From Actinomycetes bacterium (GTDB taxonomy: Bacteria > Actinomycetota > Thermoleophilia > Gaiellales > Gaiellaceae): a stretch of DNA of 10,806 nt. The notes below the pieces were generated by a model. The model ran no database searches, was not told the origin of the DNA, and was given only the letters and a program-made list of their open reading frames with translations. This document shows, piece after piece, positions 1 to 5,993 of this stretch. Location of the stretch: NCBI GenBank assembly GCA_030624785.1, contig JAUXJK010000037.1:1-10806 (forward strand). The letters run 5' to 3'. Each line of letters opens with the position of its first letter. Positions within the stretch are counted from its first letter, which is position 1. The position numbers and the translations under genes are program-made.

Positions 1-944
1 CCGGGCGCCTGAGCTTCGAGCGCGAACAACACAACCGATGCCGCCAGAAGTGCTATTCCGGCCCACGAGAACGGCAGGTTCCCGACTCCGGCGAACCCGA
101 CGATCAGGGCCGTTGCACCGAGAATCCCGGCGATGCCAAGACCCGCGGTGTAGATCTCGGCGATGATCGCGAGCGTCCCGAGCGAGATGAGCAGAAAGGC
201 CACATTCGGATTTGAGATAAACGAGAGAATCCTCTCGAAGAGGTTCATCCCCACGTGATCGATCTCGGCACCATCCGTCACGACGACAATCGGGCCGGAA
301 GCACCTGGGAGCGTGCGCCCGTCGAGGCTGATGAGCAGTTCTTCGAGCGATGTGGCGATCTCGTCCGCGATGCCGAGCTCGACTGCCTCGTCAGCCGAGA
401 ATGCCGTCGCATCGGTGATCGTTTGTTCGAGGGGCTCGGCTGGCCGGTCGCGCTCAGCTGCGATGCTGCGCATGAACGCCGTCGTGTCTTCGGTGACCTT
501 CTTGCTGAGCGTGTCTGGAAGATCCTCGCCGCCAGAGCCGACAACACTCGCGGCGCCGATATTCGTGCCCGGCGCCATTGCGAGCCAGGACGAGGCGGCG
601 CTGATGAACGTTCCGGCCGAGGCTGCCTGAGCGCCAACCGGAGACACGTAGACCACGACCGGGACGTCTGAGGCGAGGATGTCACCAACCATCGCGCGCG
701 TCGAGTCAAGACGCCCGCCCGGCGTATCTAGCTCGACGACGATCACACTCGCAGCATTCTCATTTGCATCGCCAATAGCGCGCCCAAGGTAACGCTCGGA
801 TACGGAGTCGATAGCTCCGTCGAGTTCGATCACAACGACCGGGGCCGGCGTCGTCTCCTGTGCGGTGGCAGACAGCGCAGGTTGCATTCCGGCCAAAGAG
901 AGAAAGGCGAGCACAACGCCAGCAGCTGATAGGAGTCCTGCCAC
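1..944 (-). CDS. NfeD-type membrane-bound ClpP-class serine protease (partial, 3' end outside window)
   Basis: The reverse strand is open from the window edge to 944. From a GTG at 944 it gives a hydrophobic signal segment (residues 1-28), then a ClpP/SppA-fold domain (about 36-215), then at least two or three membrane helices (from about residue 230). Family motifs are clear: ELDTPGGRLDST (71-82) and SPVGAQAASAGTFI (101-114), with Ser109 as the expected nucleophile and Lys148 or Lys149 as the expected general base of a Ser-Lys dyad. This matches the long NfeD form, a membrane protease linked to stomatin-like partners and membrane quality control. The C-terminal soluble OB-like NfeD domain would lie beyond base 1. 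No ATG, GTG or TTG exists in frame between the upstream TGA (about 1045) and 944, and no good Shine-Dalgarno is visible, so the exact start is uncertain; a CTG start a little upstream would add a positively charged n-region. Confidence 0.88.
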   Translation of the reverse strand, partial: MAGLLSAAGVVLAFLSLAGMQPALSATAQETTPAPVVVIELDGAIDSVSERYLGRAIGDANENAASVIVVELDTPGGRLDSTRAMVGDILASDVPVVVYVSPVGAQAASAGTFISAASSWLAMAPGTNIGAASVVGSGGEDLPDTLSKKVTEDTTAFMRSIAAERDRPAEPLEQTITDATAFSADEAVELGIADEIATSLEELLISLDGRTLPGASGPIVVVTDGAEIDHVGMNLFERILSFISNPNVAFLLISLGTLAIIAEIYTAGLGIAGILGATALIVGFAGVGNLPFSWAGIALLAASVVLFALEAQAP

Positions 945-1104
945 TCCGAGCGTACGAAGCGGAAGGCCGAGATAGCGGAGTGTCAGCGTAGTAGGCAGTG
1001 GTATTCGCTCCGAGCGTAGCTGAGCGCGACGAGGTTGGAGTCACCAGGCCTATCGACGCAGGCTCGTCTTCTCGGGCGGAGCAGTAGGCGTCGAGCGGCC
1101 GGAA
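945..1104. other. intergenic region upstream of the NfeD gene
   Basis: 160 bases between the deacetylase stop and the NfeD start, both genes on the minus strand. I see no convincing promoter, terminator hairpin with a U-run, or RNA gene. Part of it may encode extra N-terminal NfeD residues if that gene uses a rarer start codon. Confidence 0.4.
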
Positions 1105-2094
1105 CTACGACGCGGGAAAGTGCTCGCGCCAGAACCGCGCAATCTCGTCGCGTCTCGCGAACCAGCCCCCACCGCGCTGATTGACATGATCGATGAACCG
1201 GGCCAGCGCATCGGCGCGTGCCGGTCGTCCGAACAGCCGCGGGTGCGTGCCGATCGACATCATTCGGGAGGTGCCCGTTGTCTCTGCCTCCTGCAGCAGT
1301 CGTTCGAACGTCGACACCGCATCGTCATAGAAATCGATGTTCGATCCGTAGCCCTGGGCCATCACAAAACGGACGTCATTGAGATCTAGCGTGTAGGGGA
1401 TCACAAGATGCTGCTTGCCGGAGACCTCGACGTAGTAGGGCAGGTCGTCGTTGTAGGCATCGGAGTCGTACTCGAAGCCACCCTCTTCGACGACAAGCTC
1501 TCTCGTGTGCACGCTTGGGCCGTAGCGGCAGTACCAACCGACTGGCCGCTGACCGCACGTCCGCTCGAACGACTCGATTGCTAGCCGGATTGACGAGCGC
1601 TCCTCCTCACGCGTCATCGCGAAGTGTTCCACCCAGCGATAGCCATGGCTGCAGGGCTCATGGCCATCCTCCACAAGCCGCCGAGCCACCTCGGGGTTCT
1701 TCTCGAGTGCGACGGCTGCCGCGAAGAACGTCGAGGCAACACCACCTTCTTTGAAGATTCGCATCAGCCGCCACACGCCGACACGAGAGCCATACTCGTA
1801 GATCGACTCCACGGTCAGATCGCGAGTATCCCCGGGAAGCGAATACTGGATCTCGGCGAGCATCTCATTCCTGCCGTCGCCCATCGGCAGCGAGTGCTCG
1901 CTGCCCTCCTCGTAGTTAACGACGATGTTGATCGCAACACCAGCGCTACCGGGCCATGCAAACTGCGGGGCGTTCTCGCCGTAGCCCAGGTAGTCGCGAG
2001 GCGGCCCGTCACCGAAATCGTCCTGGTTGTTGAGAAAGTTGACCACCGGGAATGTGACGTTATCTCGATGTAGGGGCGACATGCAAGCGCCCAT
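1105..2094 (-). CDS. PuuE-like polysaccharide deacetylase / allantoinase-family hydrolase
   Basis: A 329-residue NodB-fold (carbohydrate esterase 4-like) protein of the PuuE subgroup, which includes cofactor-independent allantoinases and peptidoglycan or chitin deacetylase relatives. Visible family marks are LGYGENAPQFAWPGSAGVAI (36-55), the first active-site segment NYEEGSEHS (60-68), STFFAAAVAL (121-130), the metal-site segment DGHEPCSHGYRW (143-154) and the C-terminal block GTHPRLFGRPAR (282-293) followed by WFARRDEIARFW (311-322). Length is normal for the subgroup. The frame stays open to 2352, but that would run across the cold-shock gene on the opposite strand with no family similarity, so I prefer ATG 2094; ATG 2082 is equally possible and neither has a strong ribosome site. 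No signal peptide is seen, which favours a cytoplasmic amide or ureide hydrolase over a cell-wall enzyme. The substrate cannot be told from sequence, and no purine-catabolism genes are nearby. Confidence 0.88.
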   Translation of the reverse strand: MGACMSPLHRDNVTFPVVNFLNNQDDFGDGPPRDYLGYGENAPQFAWPGSAGVAINIVVNYEEGSEHSLPMGDGRNEMLAEIQYSLPGDTRDLTVESIYEYGSRVGVWRLMRIFKEGGVASTFFAAAVALEKNPEVARRLVEDGHEPCSHGYRWVEHFAMTREEERSSIRLAIESFERTCGQRPVGWYCRYGPSVHTRELVVEEGGFEYDSDAYNDDLPYYVEVSGKQHLVIPYTLDLNDVRFVMAQGYGSNIDFYDDAVSTFERLLQEAETTGTSRMMSIGTHPRLFGRPARADALARFIDHVNQRGGGWFARRDEIARFWREHFPAS

Positions 2095-2115
2095 CGGGAT
2101 CGAGTTCAGGACGTC

Positions 2116-2138
2116 GAACGTGCCTGGGTGACACGTTC
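2116..2138. promoter_or_regulatory. perfect inverted repeat in the deacetylase/csp divergent region
   Basis: GAACGTG (2116-2122) and CACGTTC (2132-2138) are exact reverse complements separated by 9 bases, 22 bases upstream of the deacetylase start. The geometry suits either a dimeric repressor operator or a small hairpin in the deacetylase leader. No regulator is identified. Confidence 0.35.
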
Positions 2139-2209
2139 CCGAACTCGCACAGCAAGGTTGCAAATACCGGCTAGGCAGGTCACATGTACTTGGCGGGTAT
2201 TCCAAACCG

Positions 2210-2235
2210 GACACGACGCGTATCGGTTGCGTGTC
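2210..2235 (+). other. possible hairpin in the cold-shock gene leader
   Basis: GACACG (2210-2215) can pair with CGTGTC (2230-2235), ending 27 bases before the csp start codon. Cold-shock mRNAs often carry structured leaders that respond to temperature. Here only the 6-bp complementarity is seen; the function is inference and the pairing could be chance. Confidence 0.2.
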
Positions 2236-2262
2236 ATGGGTCACGGCCCTGCTACGCGTTTC

Positions 2263-2475
2263 ATGGCGACAGGAACAGTGAAGCGGTTCAGCGACTCGAA
2301 AGGCTTTGGGTTCATTACCCCAGCCGACGGTGGAACCGACGTATTCGTCCACTACCGCGGTATCGCTGGAAGTGGTTTCAAGACTCTTCCAGAAGGTGCC
2401 ACGGTCGAGTTTGAGACGACTGACGGCCCGAAAGGGCCTCAGGCGACCGAGGTCGTAGAGAAACCGTCGCCATAG
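2263..2475 (+). CDS. CspA-family cold-shock protein
   Basis: A 70-residue single cold-shock domain covering essentially the whole protein, the usual family length. RNP1 is seen as KGFGFI (13-18) and RNP2 as VFVHY (27-31), both on the single-strand nucleic-acid-binding face of the OB barrel. The opening ATGTVKRF and closing EGATVEFE plus GPQATEV are typical. The protein should act in the cytoplasm as an RNA chaperone that melts mRNA structure, often at low temperature, though many actinobacterial copies are constitutive. The start at 2263 is set by homology; longer in-frame readings from about 2128 add residues with no family similarity. The aromatic that usually follows FVH is Tyr here rather than Phe, an acceptable change. 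No clear Shine-Dalgarno precedes it. Divergent from the deacetylase and 158 bases upstream of infA. Confidence 0.95.
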   Translation: MATGTVKRFSDSKGFGFITPADGGTDVFVHYRGIAGSGFKTLPEGATVEFETTDGPKGPQATEVVEKPSP

Positions 2476-2511
2476 CTTGAAAATCCACGGGCAGCTTGCT
2501 CTGCAGCGCTA

Positions 2512-2529
2512 CCTTCTCATACGAGAAGG
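2512..2529 (+). terminator. stem-loop after csp, possible weak terminator
   Basis: CCTTCTC (2512-2518) pairs perfectly with GAGAAGG (2523-2529) around a 4-base loop, 37 bases after the csp stop. There is no T-run after it, so it is not a classical intrinsic terminator. It could be a transcript-stabilising hairpin or a partial terminator between csp and infA. Confidence 0.35.
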
Positions 2530-2623
2530 ACGGGCACGACGGCCGCCCTGTACCTTTTCCGAAGACTCACGCGCAAGACTCGGTCGCTCGAGCCGGTACG
2601 CGTGTTGACAACAGGTGAGAATC

Positions 2624-2628
2624 GGAGG
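2624..2628 (+). promoter_or_regulatory. Shine-Dalgarno of infA that decides an AUA start
   Basis: GGAGG at 2624-2628 is followed by a 5-base spacer (CCGTC) and then ATA at 2634. This is ideal ribosome-site spacing for initiation at ATA. It is 32 bases from the first ATG (2661), too far to serve that codon. Confidence 0.6.
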
Positions 2629-2633
2629 CCGTC

Positions 2634-2855
2634 ATAGCTGAAAAAGAAGAGAAGATCGAGATGGAAGGCGAGATCATCGAGGCGTTCCGCAACGGGATGT
2701 ACAAGATCAAGCTCGACAACGGACACGAGACGCTTGGATATACCGCCGGCAAGATGCGTCGGTATCGCATCAAGATCCTTCTGGGCGACCGCGTGAAGGT
2801 TGAACTCTCGCCGTACGACCTCGAGCGGGGTCGAATCGTCTACCGGCACGGCTAA
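2634..2855 (+). CDS. infA: translation initiation factor IF-1, apparent AUA start codon
   Basis: From ATA 2634 this gives 73 residues, a usual length for actinobacterial IF-1: AEKEEKIEMEGEIIEAF, then KLDNGHETLGYTAGKMRRYR, then GDRVKVELSPYDLERGRIVY. These are the OB-fold S1-like elements of IF-1, which binds the 30S A site during initiation. The N-terminal acidic-basic stretch before MEGE is conserved in the family, so a start at the in-frame ATG 2661 would drop nine expected residues. Between the in-frame TGA (2616) and 2661 there is no ATG, GTG or TTG; the only codon at the right place is ATA, with GGAGG five bases upstream. Most bacteria keep infA in the ribosomal-protein operon near rpmJ and rpsM; here it stands between csp and a GrdB-family gene, so it may be a relocated or second copy. 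A base-call error turning ATG to ATA remains possible. Confidence 0.92.
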   Translation: MAEKEEKIEMEGEIIEAFRNGMYKIKLDNGHETLGYTAGKMRRYRIKILLGDRVKVELSPYDLERGRIVYRHG

Positions 2856-2867
2856 CCCCTCTGCCTA

Positions 2868-2896
2868 TCGCCGCACCGTCCTTCAGAGCGCGGCGA
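2868..2896 (+). other. possible hairpin in the infA/grdB-like gap
   Basis: TCGCCGC (2868-2874) pairs perfectly with GCGGCGA (2890-2896) around a 15-base loop, just upstream of the selenoprotein gene. An overlapping alternative pairs CTATCG (2865-2870) with CGATAG (2905-2910), which touches the start region. It might influence translation of the downstream gene; this is weak evidence and could be chance in GC-rich DNA. Confidence 0.2.
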
Positions 2897-2911
2897 GGTT
2901 TGGTCGATAGC

Positions 2912-3865
2912 ATGAATAGTGTGACGACTGCCGAACGCCAGCCGCCCGTTCCCTACATCCAGCGGACGCGAGAGAAGTACGACGCGCTCGGATATGACGA
3001 GTTCCGATGGCTTGCAAGTGAGCCGCCGGCACCGTGGGCTCCGCTACGCAAGCCGCTCGCGGAGTCTCACCTCGGATTGATCTCAACGGGAGGCGTATAC
3101 CGCAATGGCCAGACCGCCTTTTCGTACAAGGACGATACGACCTACCGAGCGATCCCGACAGATGTCGATACGTCGCACCTACGAGCAACGCACTTCGCGT
3201 ACGACCTCACGGACGCGCGCACAGACATCAACTGTGTCTTCCCTATCGACACGCTTCGCCGCCTCGTAGGCGAAGGTGCGATCACAGGCCTCGCCCAGTC
3301 GTTCTACACGTGCATGGGCGGGATCTACTCCCAGCGGCGCGTCAGAGAAGAACTCGTGCCCGCGCTGGTTGAACGCTGTGTCGACGACGAGATTGATGTC
3401 GTACTCCTCGTTCCCGTCTGACCCGTATGTCACCAGACCGTTGGTCTGATCGGCAGAGCCCTAGAGGAACGAGGAATCTCGACAATGTCGATGACGTCTG
3501 CTCGAGACATCAGCGCGTCGGCGGGCGTGCCACGTGGCGCATTCCTCGACTACCCGCTGGGGCATACCGCGGGACGCCCGAATGAGCCCGAGCTCAACCA
3601 CTCGATCATGGCAGACACTTTGGCGGCGTTCGAGGCAATCGACGAGCCAGGAACCATCGTCGATCTCTCCTACCACTGGGCAAGCAGCGACGAGTGGAAA
3701 GATGGAGCCATGCGCCCGTTTGTGCCTCATCCCGGCGCCGCTGCGATCGACGATCGTGTCGAGCGCTTCCCGGAACCGCAGTATCAAACAGACGATGACG
3801 CCGAAGCAGCGGCCTCGACGCACTCCGGTCGTGACTGCCTCGTTTGTGCCGGCGTCGACTTCTAG
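2912..3865 (+). CDS. GrdB-family selenoprotein with in-frame UGA (selenocysteine) at codon 170
   Basis: Read through the TGA at 3419-3421, this frame encodes 317 residues of the glycine/sarcosine/betaine/D-proline reductase selenoprotein B family. The family pattern runs on both sides of the UGA: LGLISTGGVYRNGQTAF (54-70), DINCVFPIDTLRRLV (105-119), YTCMGGIYS (132-140), IDVVLLVPV (161-169), then Sec170-PVCHQTVGLIGRALEERG, then FLDYPLGHTAGRPNEPEL (211-228). Sec170 and Cys173 form a UxxC redox motif, the position of Sec in the family. GrdB and PrdB proteins are the substrate-activating subunits of Stickland reductases; this stand-alone member has no reductase partners here, so its substrate is unknown. 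The C-terminus carries a second thiol pair, CLVC (309-312). ATG 2912 is chosen over TTG 2900; neither has a well-spaced ribosome site. A SECIS-like hairpin follows the UGA. The stop overlaps the convergent MMPL gene by four bases. The alternative, a nonsense mutation, fits poorly. Confidence 0.88.
3419..3421 (+). other. UGA codon proposed to encode selenocysteine
   Basis: The TGA lies between codons for LLVPV and PVCHQT. The reading frame and family similarity continue without any shift for 147 more sense codons until TAG at 3863-3865. The position equals the known Sec (or Cys) site of GrdB-family proteins, with Cys three residues later. Confidence 0.87.
3432..3450 (+). promoter_or_regulatory. 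SECIS-like hairpin downstream of the UGA
   Basis: CAGACC (3434-3439) and GGTCTG (3443-3448) form a perfect 6-bp stem around a GTT loop; an outer A-U pair (3432 with 3450) could extend it past one mismatch. Eighteen bases separate the UGA from the loop, and the first loop base is G. Both agree with the general bacterial SECIS pattern (apical loop roughly 16-37 bases after UGA, G among the first two loop bases). Pairing is seen; binding by SelB is inferred. Confidence 0.65.
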
Positions 3866-5991
3866 AGCTCACGCAGCCCAAAGCGGTCGTGCAGCCGACG
3901 CAGTGGCCGCGGCGCCCACCAGTTCCACTCACCCAGCATCGCCATGAGTGAAGGAACGAGCAGGGCTCGCACGATCGTGGCGTCGAGGATTACCGCTACT
4001 GCGGTTCCAAGCCCGAGCAGCTTGATGAAAACGATCTCAGACGTCGCAAAGGCGCCAATCGCAACGGTGAACAACAGCGCAGCGGATGTGACGATCCTCC
4101 CTGTGCGCTCGAGTCCCCGTGCCACCGACTCCGTGTTCGAGAGACCAGAGTCCCGCGCCTCCTTGATCCTGGTGAGAAGGAAGATCGCGTAGTCGGTGGA
4201 GAGTGCGAAGGCGATACCGAATAGGAGAATCGGCTGTGTCATCTCGAGCGCGCCCTGACTCGTGAAATCGAGCAGCCCTTCCAATCTCCCGTCCTGAAAC
4301 ACGAGAACCATCAGGCCGAATGCAGCACTTAACGTAAGCACGTTCATGAGAAGCGCTTTCACTGGTAAGACGACTGATCCGGTGACAGCAAAGAGCAGAA
4401 GCAGCGTCGTGATGATGAGGATTGCGAGCGCGGCCGGCAGGTGCTCCGCGAGACTCGCGCGCTGGTCGATGAAGCTCGCCGAGAAGCCACCCACGCCGAT
4501 TTCGAACGGCGAGTCGAGATTCCGGATGCTGCGCACAAGGTCAAGGCTCGAATCCTCCAGCCCCGATGAAGAGGAGATCACATCGACTCTCCATAGGTCA
4601 GGCCCCGCGCGCCGCGGCGGTGTCACGAACACCGCATCGGGGAGTTGGCCTACCTGGCGCGCCAGAGCGAGCACTTCGCGCTCGTTGGACGTCGGTGCGT
4701 CGACCGAGAGGTAGATCGGGGCGGTTCGCTCAGTCGGGAACTCTGTCTCGAGCGCGTCCGATACCTGACGCGCACTCGTCGATTTTGGCAACACGCTCGA
4801 GTCGATGCTCGTGAACTCGACCCTCAGGAACGGTAGACCCAGGACGATCAGGAGTGCGCCGGACGCGATCGCGATGCGCCCCGGTCGTCGCATGACCGTC
4901 GTTGCGAGGCGGTACCAGAAACCGCTTTCGCCCTCGCCCGCATCTTCCATCGAACGGCGCTTCCAACGGTCAGGGGCAAGGGCGTTCACGCGGGTGCCGA
5001 GCAGCGCGAGCACCGCAGGAAGGACGGTCAGCGCAGCCACGCCCGAGACGAGTGCAGCGACGATGCCTCCAGCGCCCATCGAATAGAGAAATGGCTGAGG
5101 GAACACAAGAAGCGCGGCCATGGCGACGGCCACGGTCAGAGCGCTGTATGCGACGGTTCGACCGGCAGTGCGCAGGGTAGTCCGCATCGCGTCGAAACCT
5201 GGACCGAACCTGGCGATCTCTTCTCGGTAGCGAGACACGATCAGCAACGAGTAGTCGATGGCAAGGCCCAGACTCAGCCCGATCACGAGATTGACGGCGA
5301 AAACTGAGAGAGAGGCGAGTTCGTTGACGACACGGAGGGCGAGGAAACTCAGCAGAATCGTCAGGCCGCCCGTCAGCAGAGGCAACGCGCTCGCGACGAG
5401 ACCGCGAAACAGCACCAGTGATAAGAGAAACAACAATGGAAATGCGAGCATCTCCGCCCGTGCCAGGTCACGAGACACCTGCTCGCCTACCTGCTGGCTT
5501 GCGATGATTCGACCGCCAAACGTCACGTTCTCCTCACCAGCAAACTGCGCCTCGATACGTTCCGCCGCATCGATGGCGGCTTCATCCGAGGACTGCTCCA
5601 TCGCGACGAGGAGGTAGCTCGCGCGACGATCATGCGACACGAACGCCGGGTCTCGAGTGTCGAGAAATCCTGTGACGCGCGCTACCGCCTCATCAGCCTC
5701 GATCGCGTCAGCGACCGCCGCGAGGCGAGCGCGGTCGGCTGCGTTCTCGACATCGTTTGCCAGACGAACGAGCGCGACCATTCCCACCTCAGGGTTGACG
5801 CCGGATGCTCGTTCGAGCCGACCCCGCGTGAGCACGCTCTCCGAGCGCGAGTCTTCGAACCCCGAGGTCGAACTCGAGAGCATGCCAACGACGGGTGTTC
5901 CCACCACGCCTCCGATCACCATGAGTGCGACGCCGATGCCGAGCACTCGACGGGGGCGGCTAAACACGATTGCCGCGAGACGATCGAGCAT
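3862..5991 (-). CDS. MMPL/RND-superfamily membrane transporter
   Basis: A 709-residue protein with the duplicated RND layout: a first helix (about 15-38), an outer loop domain (39-180), a helix bundle (about 181-333), a cytoplasmic linker rich in charge (334-370), another single helix (372-390), a second loop domain (391-515) and a second helix bundle (about 518-685). The proton-relay Asp-Tyr pairs are present in each half: GLAIDYSLLIVSRYREE (242-258) and ALSTDYAIFLLTRIKEA (596-612). This fits the actinobacterial MMPL/YdfJ-like group, which moves lipids or other hydrophobic molecules across the inner membrane using proton motive force; the substrate is not predictable here. ATG 5991 follows the TGA of the MFS gene after two bases, so the two were probably co-translated. 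The 3' end meets the selenoprotein gene tail to tail, both stops sharing the tetranucleotide around 3862-3865. No terminator is visible between them. Confidence 0.93.
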   Translation of the reverse strand: MLDRLAAIVFSRPRRVLGIGVALMVIGGVVGTPVVGMLSSSTSGFEDSRSESVLTRGRLERASGVNPEVGMVALVRLANDVENAADRARLAAVADAIEADEAVARVTGFLDTRDPAFVSHDRRASYLLVAMEQSSDEAAIDAAERIEAQFAGEENVTFGGRIIASQQVGEQVSRDLARAEMLAFPLLFLLSLVLFRGLVASALPLLTGGLTILLSFLALRVVNELASLSVFAVNLVIGLSLGLAIDYSLLIVSRYREEIARFGPGFDAMRTTLRTAGRTVAYSALTVAVAMAALLVFPQPFLYSMGAGGIVAALVSGVAALTVLPAVLALLGTRVNALAPDRWKRRSMEDAGEGESGFWYRLATTVMRRPGRIAIASGALLIVLGLPFLRVEFTSIDSSVLPKSTSARQVSDALETEFPTERTAPIYLSVDAPTSNEREVLALARQVGQLPDAVFVTPPRRAGPDLWRVDVISSSSGLEDSSLDLVRSIRNLDSPFEIGVGGFSASFIDQRASLAEHLPAALAILIITTLLLLFAVTGSVVLPVKALLMNVLTLSAAFGLMVLVFQDGRLEGLLDFTSQGALEMTQPILLFGIAFALSTDYAIFLLTRIKEARDSGLSNTESVARGLERTGRIVTSAALLFTVAIGAFATSEIVFIKLLGLGTAVAVILDATIVRALLVPSLMAMLGEWNWWAPRPLRRLHDRFGLREL

Positions 5992-5993
5992 GT

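Noticed and set aside
278..1044. Minus-strand ATG-started ORFs at 278-709 and 760-1044
   Set aside because: They are in a different frame from the NfeD protease, are Arg/Ser-rich shadows, and arise because the real gene lacks an ATG start.
1624..2073. Plus-strand 149-codon ORF inside the deacetylase
   Set aside because: It is the complementary-frame shadow of a clearly conserved minus-strand gene.
2128..2262. Longer cold-shock protein start upstream of 2263
   Set aside because: The added residues are unlike any cold-shock domain; the family starts at MATGTVKRF.
2095..2352. N-terminal extension of the deacetylase to 2352
   Set aside because: It would lie antisense to the cold-shock gene, its residues have no similarity to PuuE-like proteins, and the family start fits 2094 or 2082.
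2605..2610. TTGACA resembling a -35 promoter box upstream of infA
   Set aside because: No acceptable -10 hexamer lies 16-18 bases downstream, and a promoter here would leave almost no leader for the ribosome site; treated as chance.
2900..2911. TTG start for the selenoprotein
   Set aside because: A purine-rich GGCGAGG lies only one base away, too close, and the four added residues are not needed for family similarity; ATG 2912 preferred, though the choice is not firm.
3485..3865. A separate plus-strand gene starting at ATG 3485 downstream of a shorter gene ending at 3421
   Set aside because: The frame and family similarity run continuously from 2912 through the TGA to 3865, and the stretch 3422-3484 already encodes conserved GrdB-family residues (PVCHQTVGL), so this is the second half of one selenoprotein gene.
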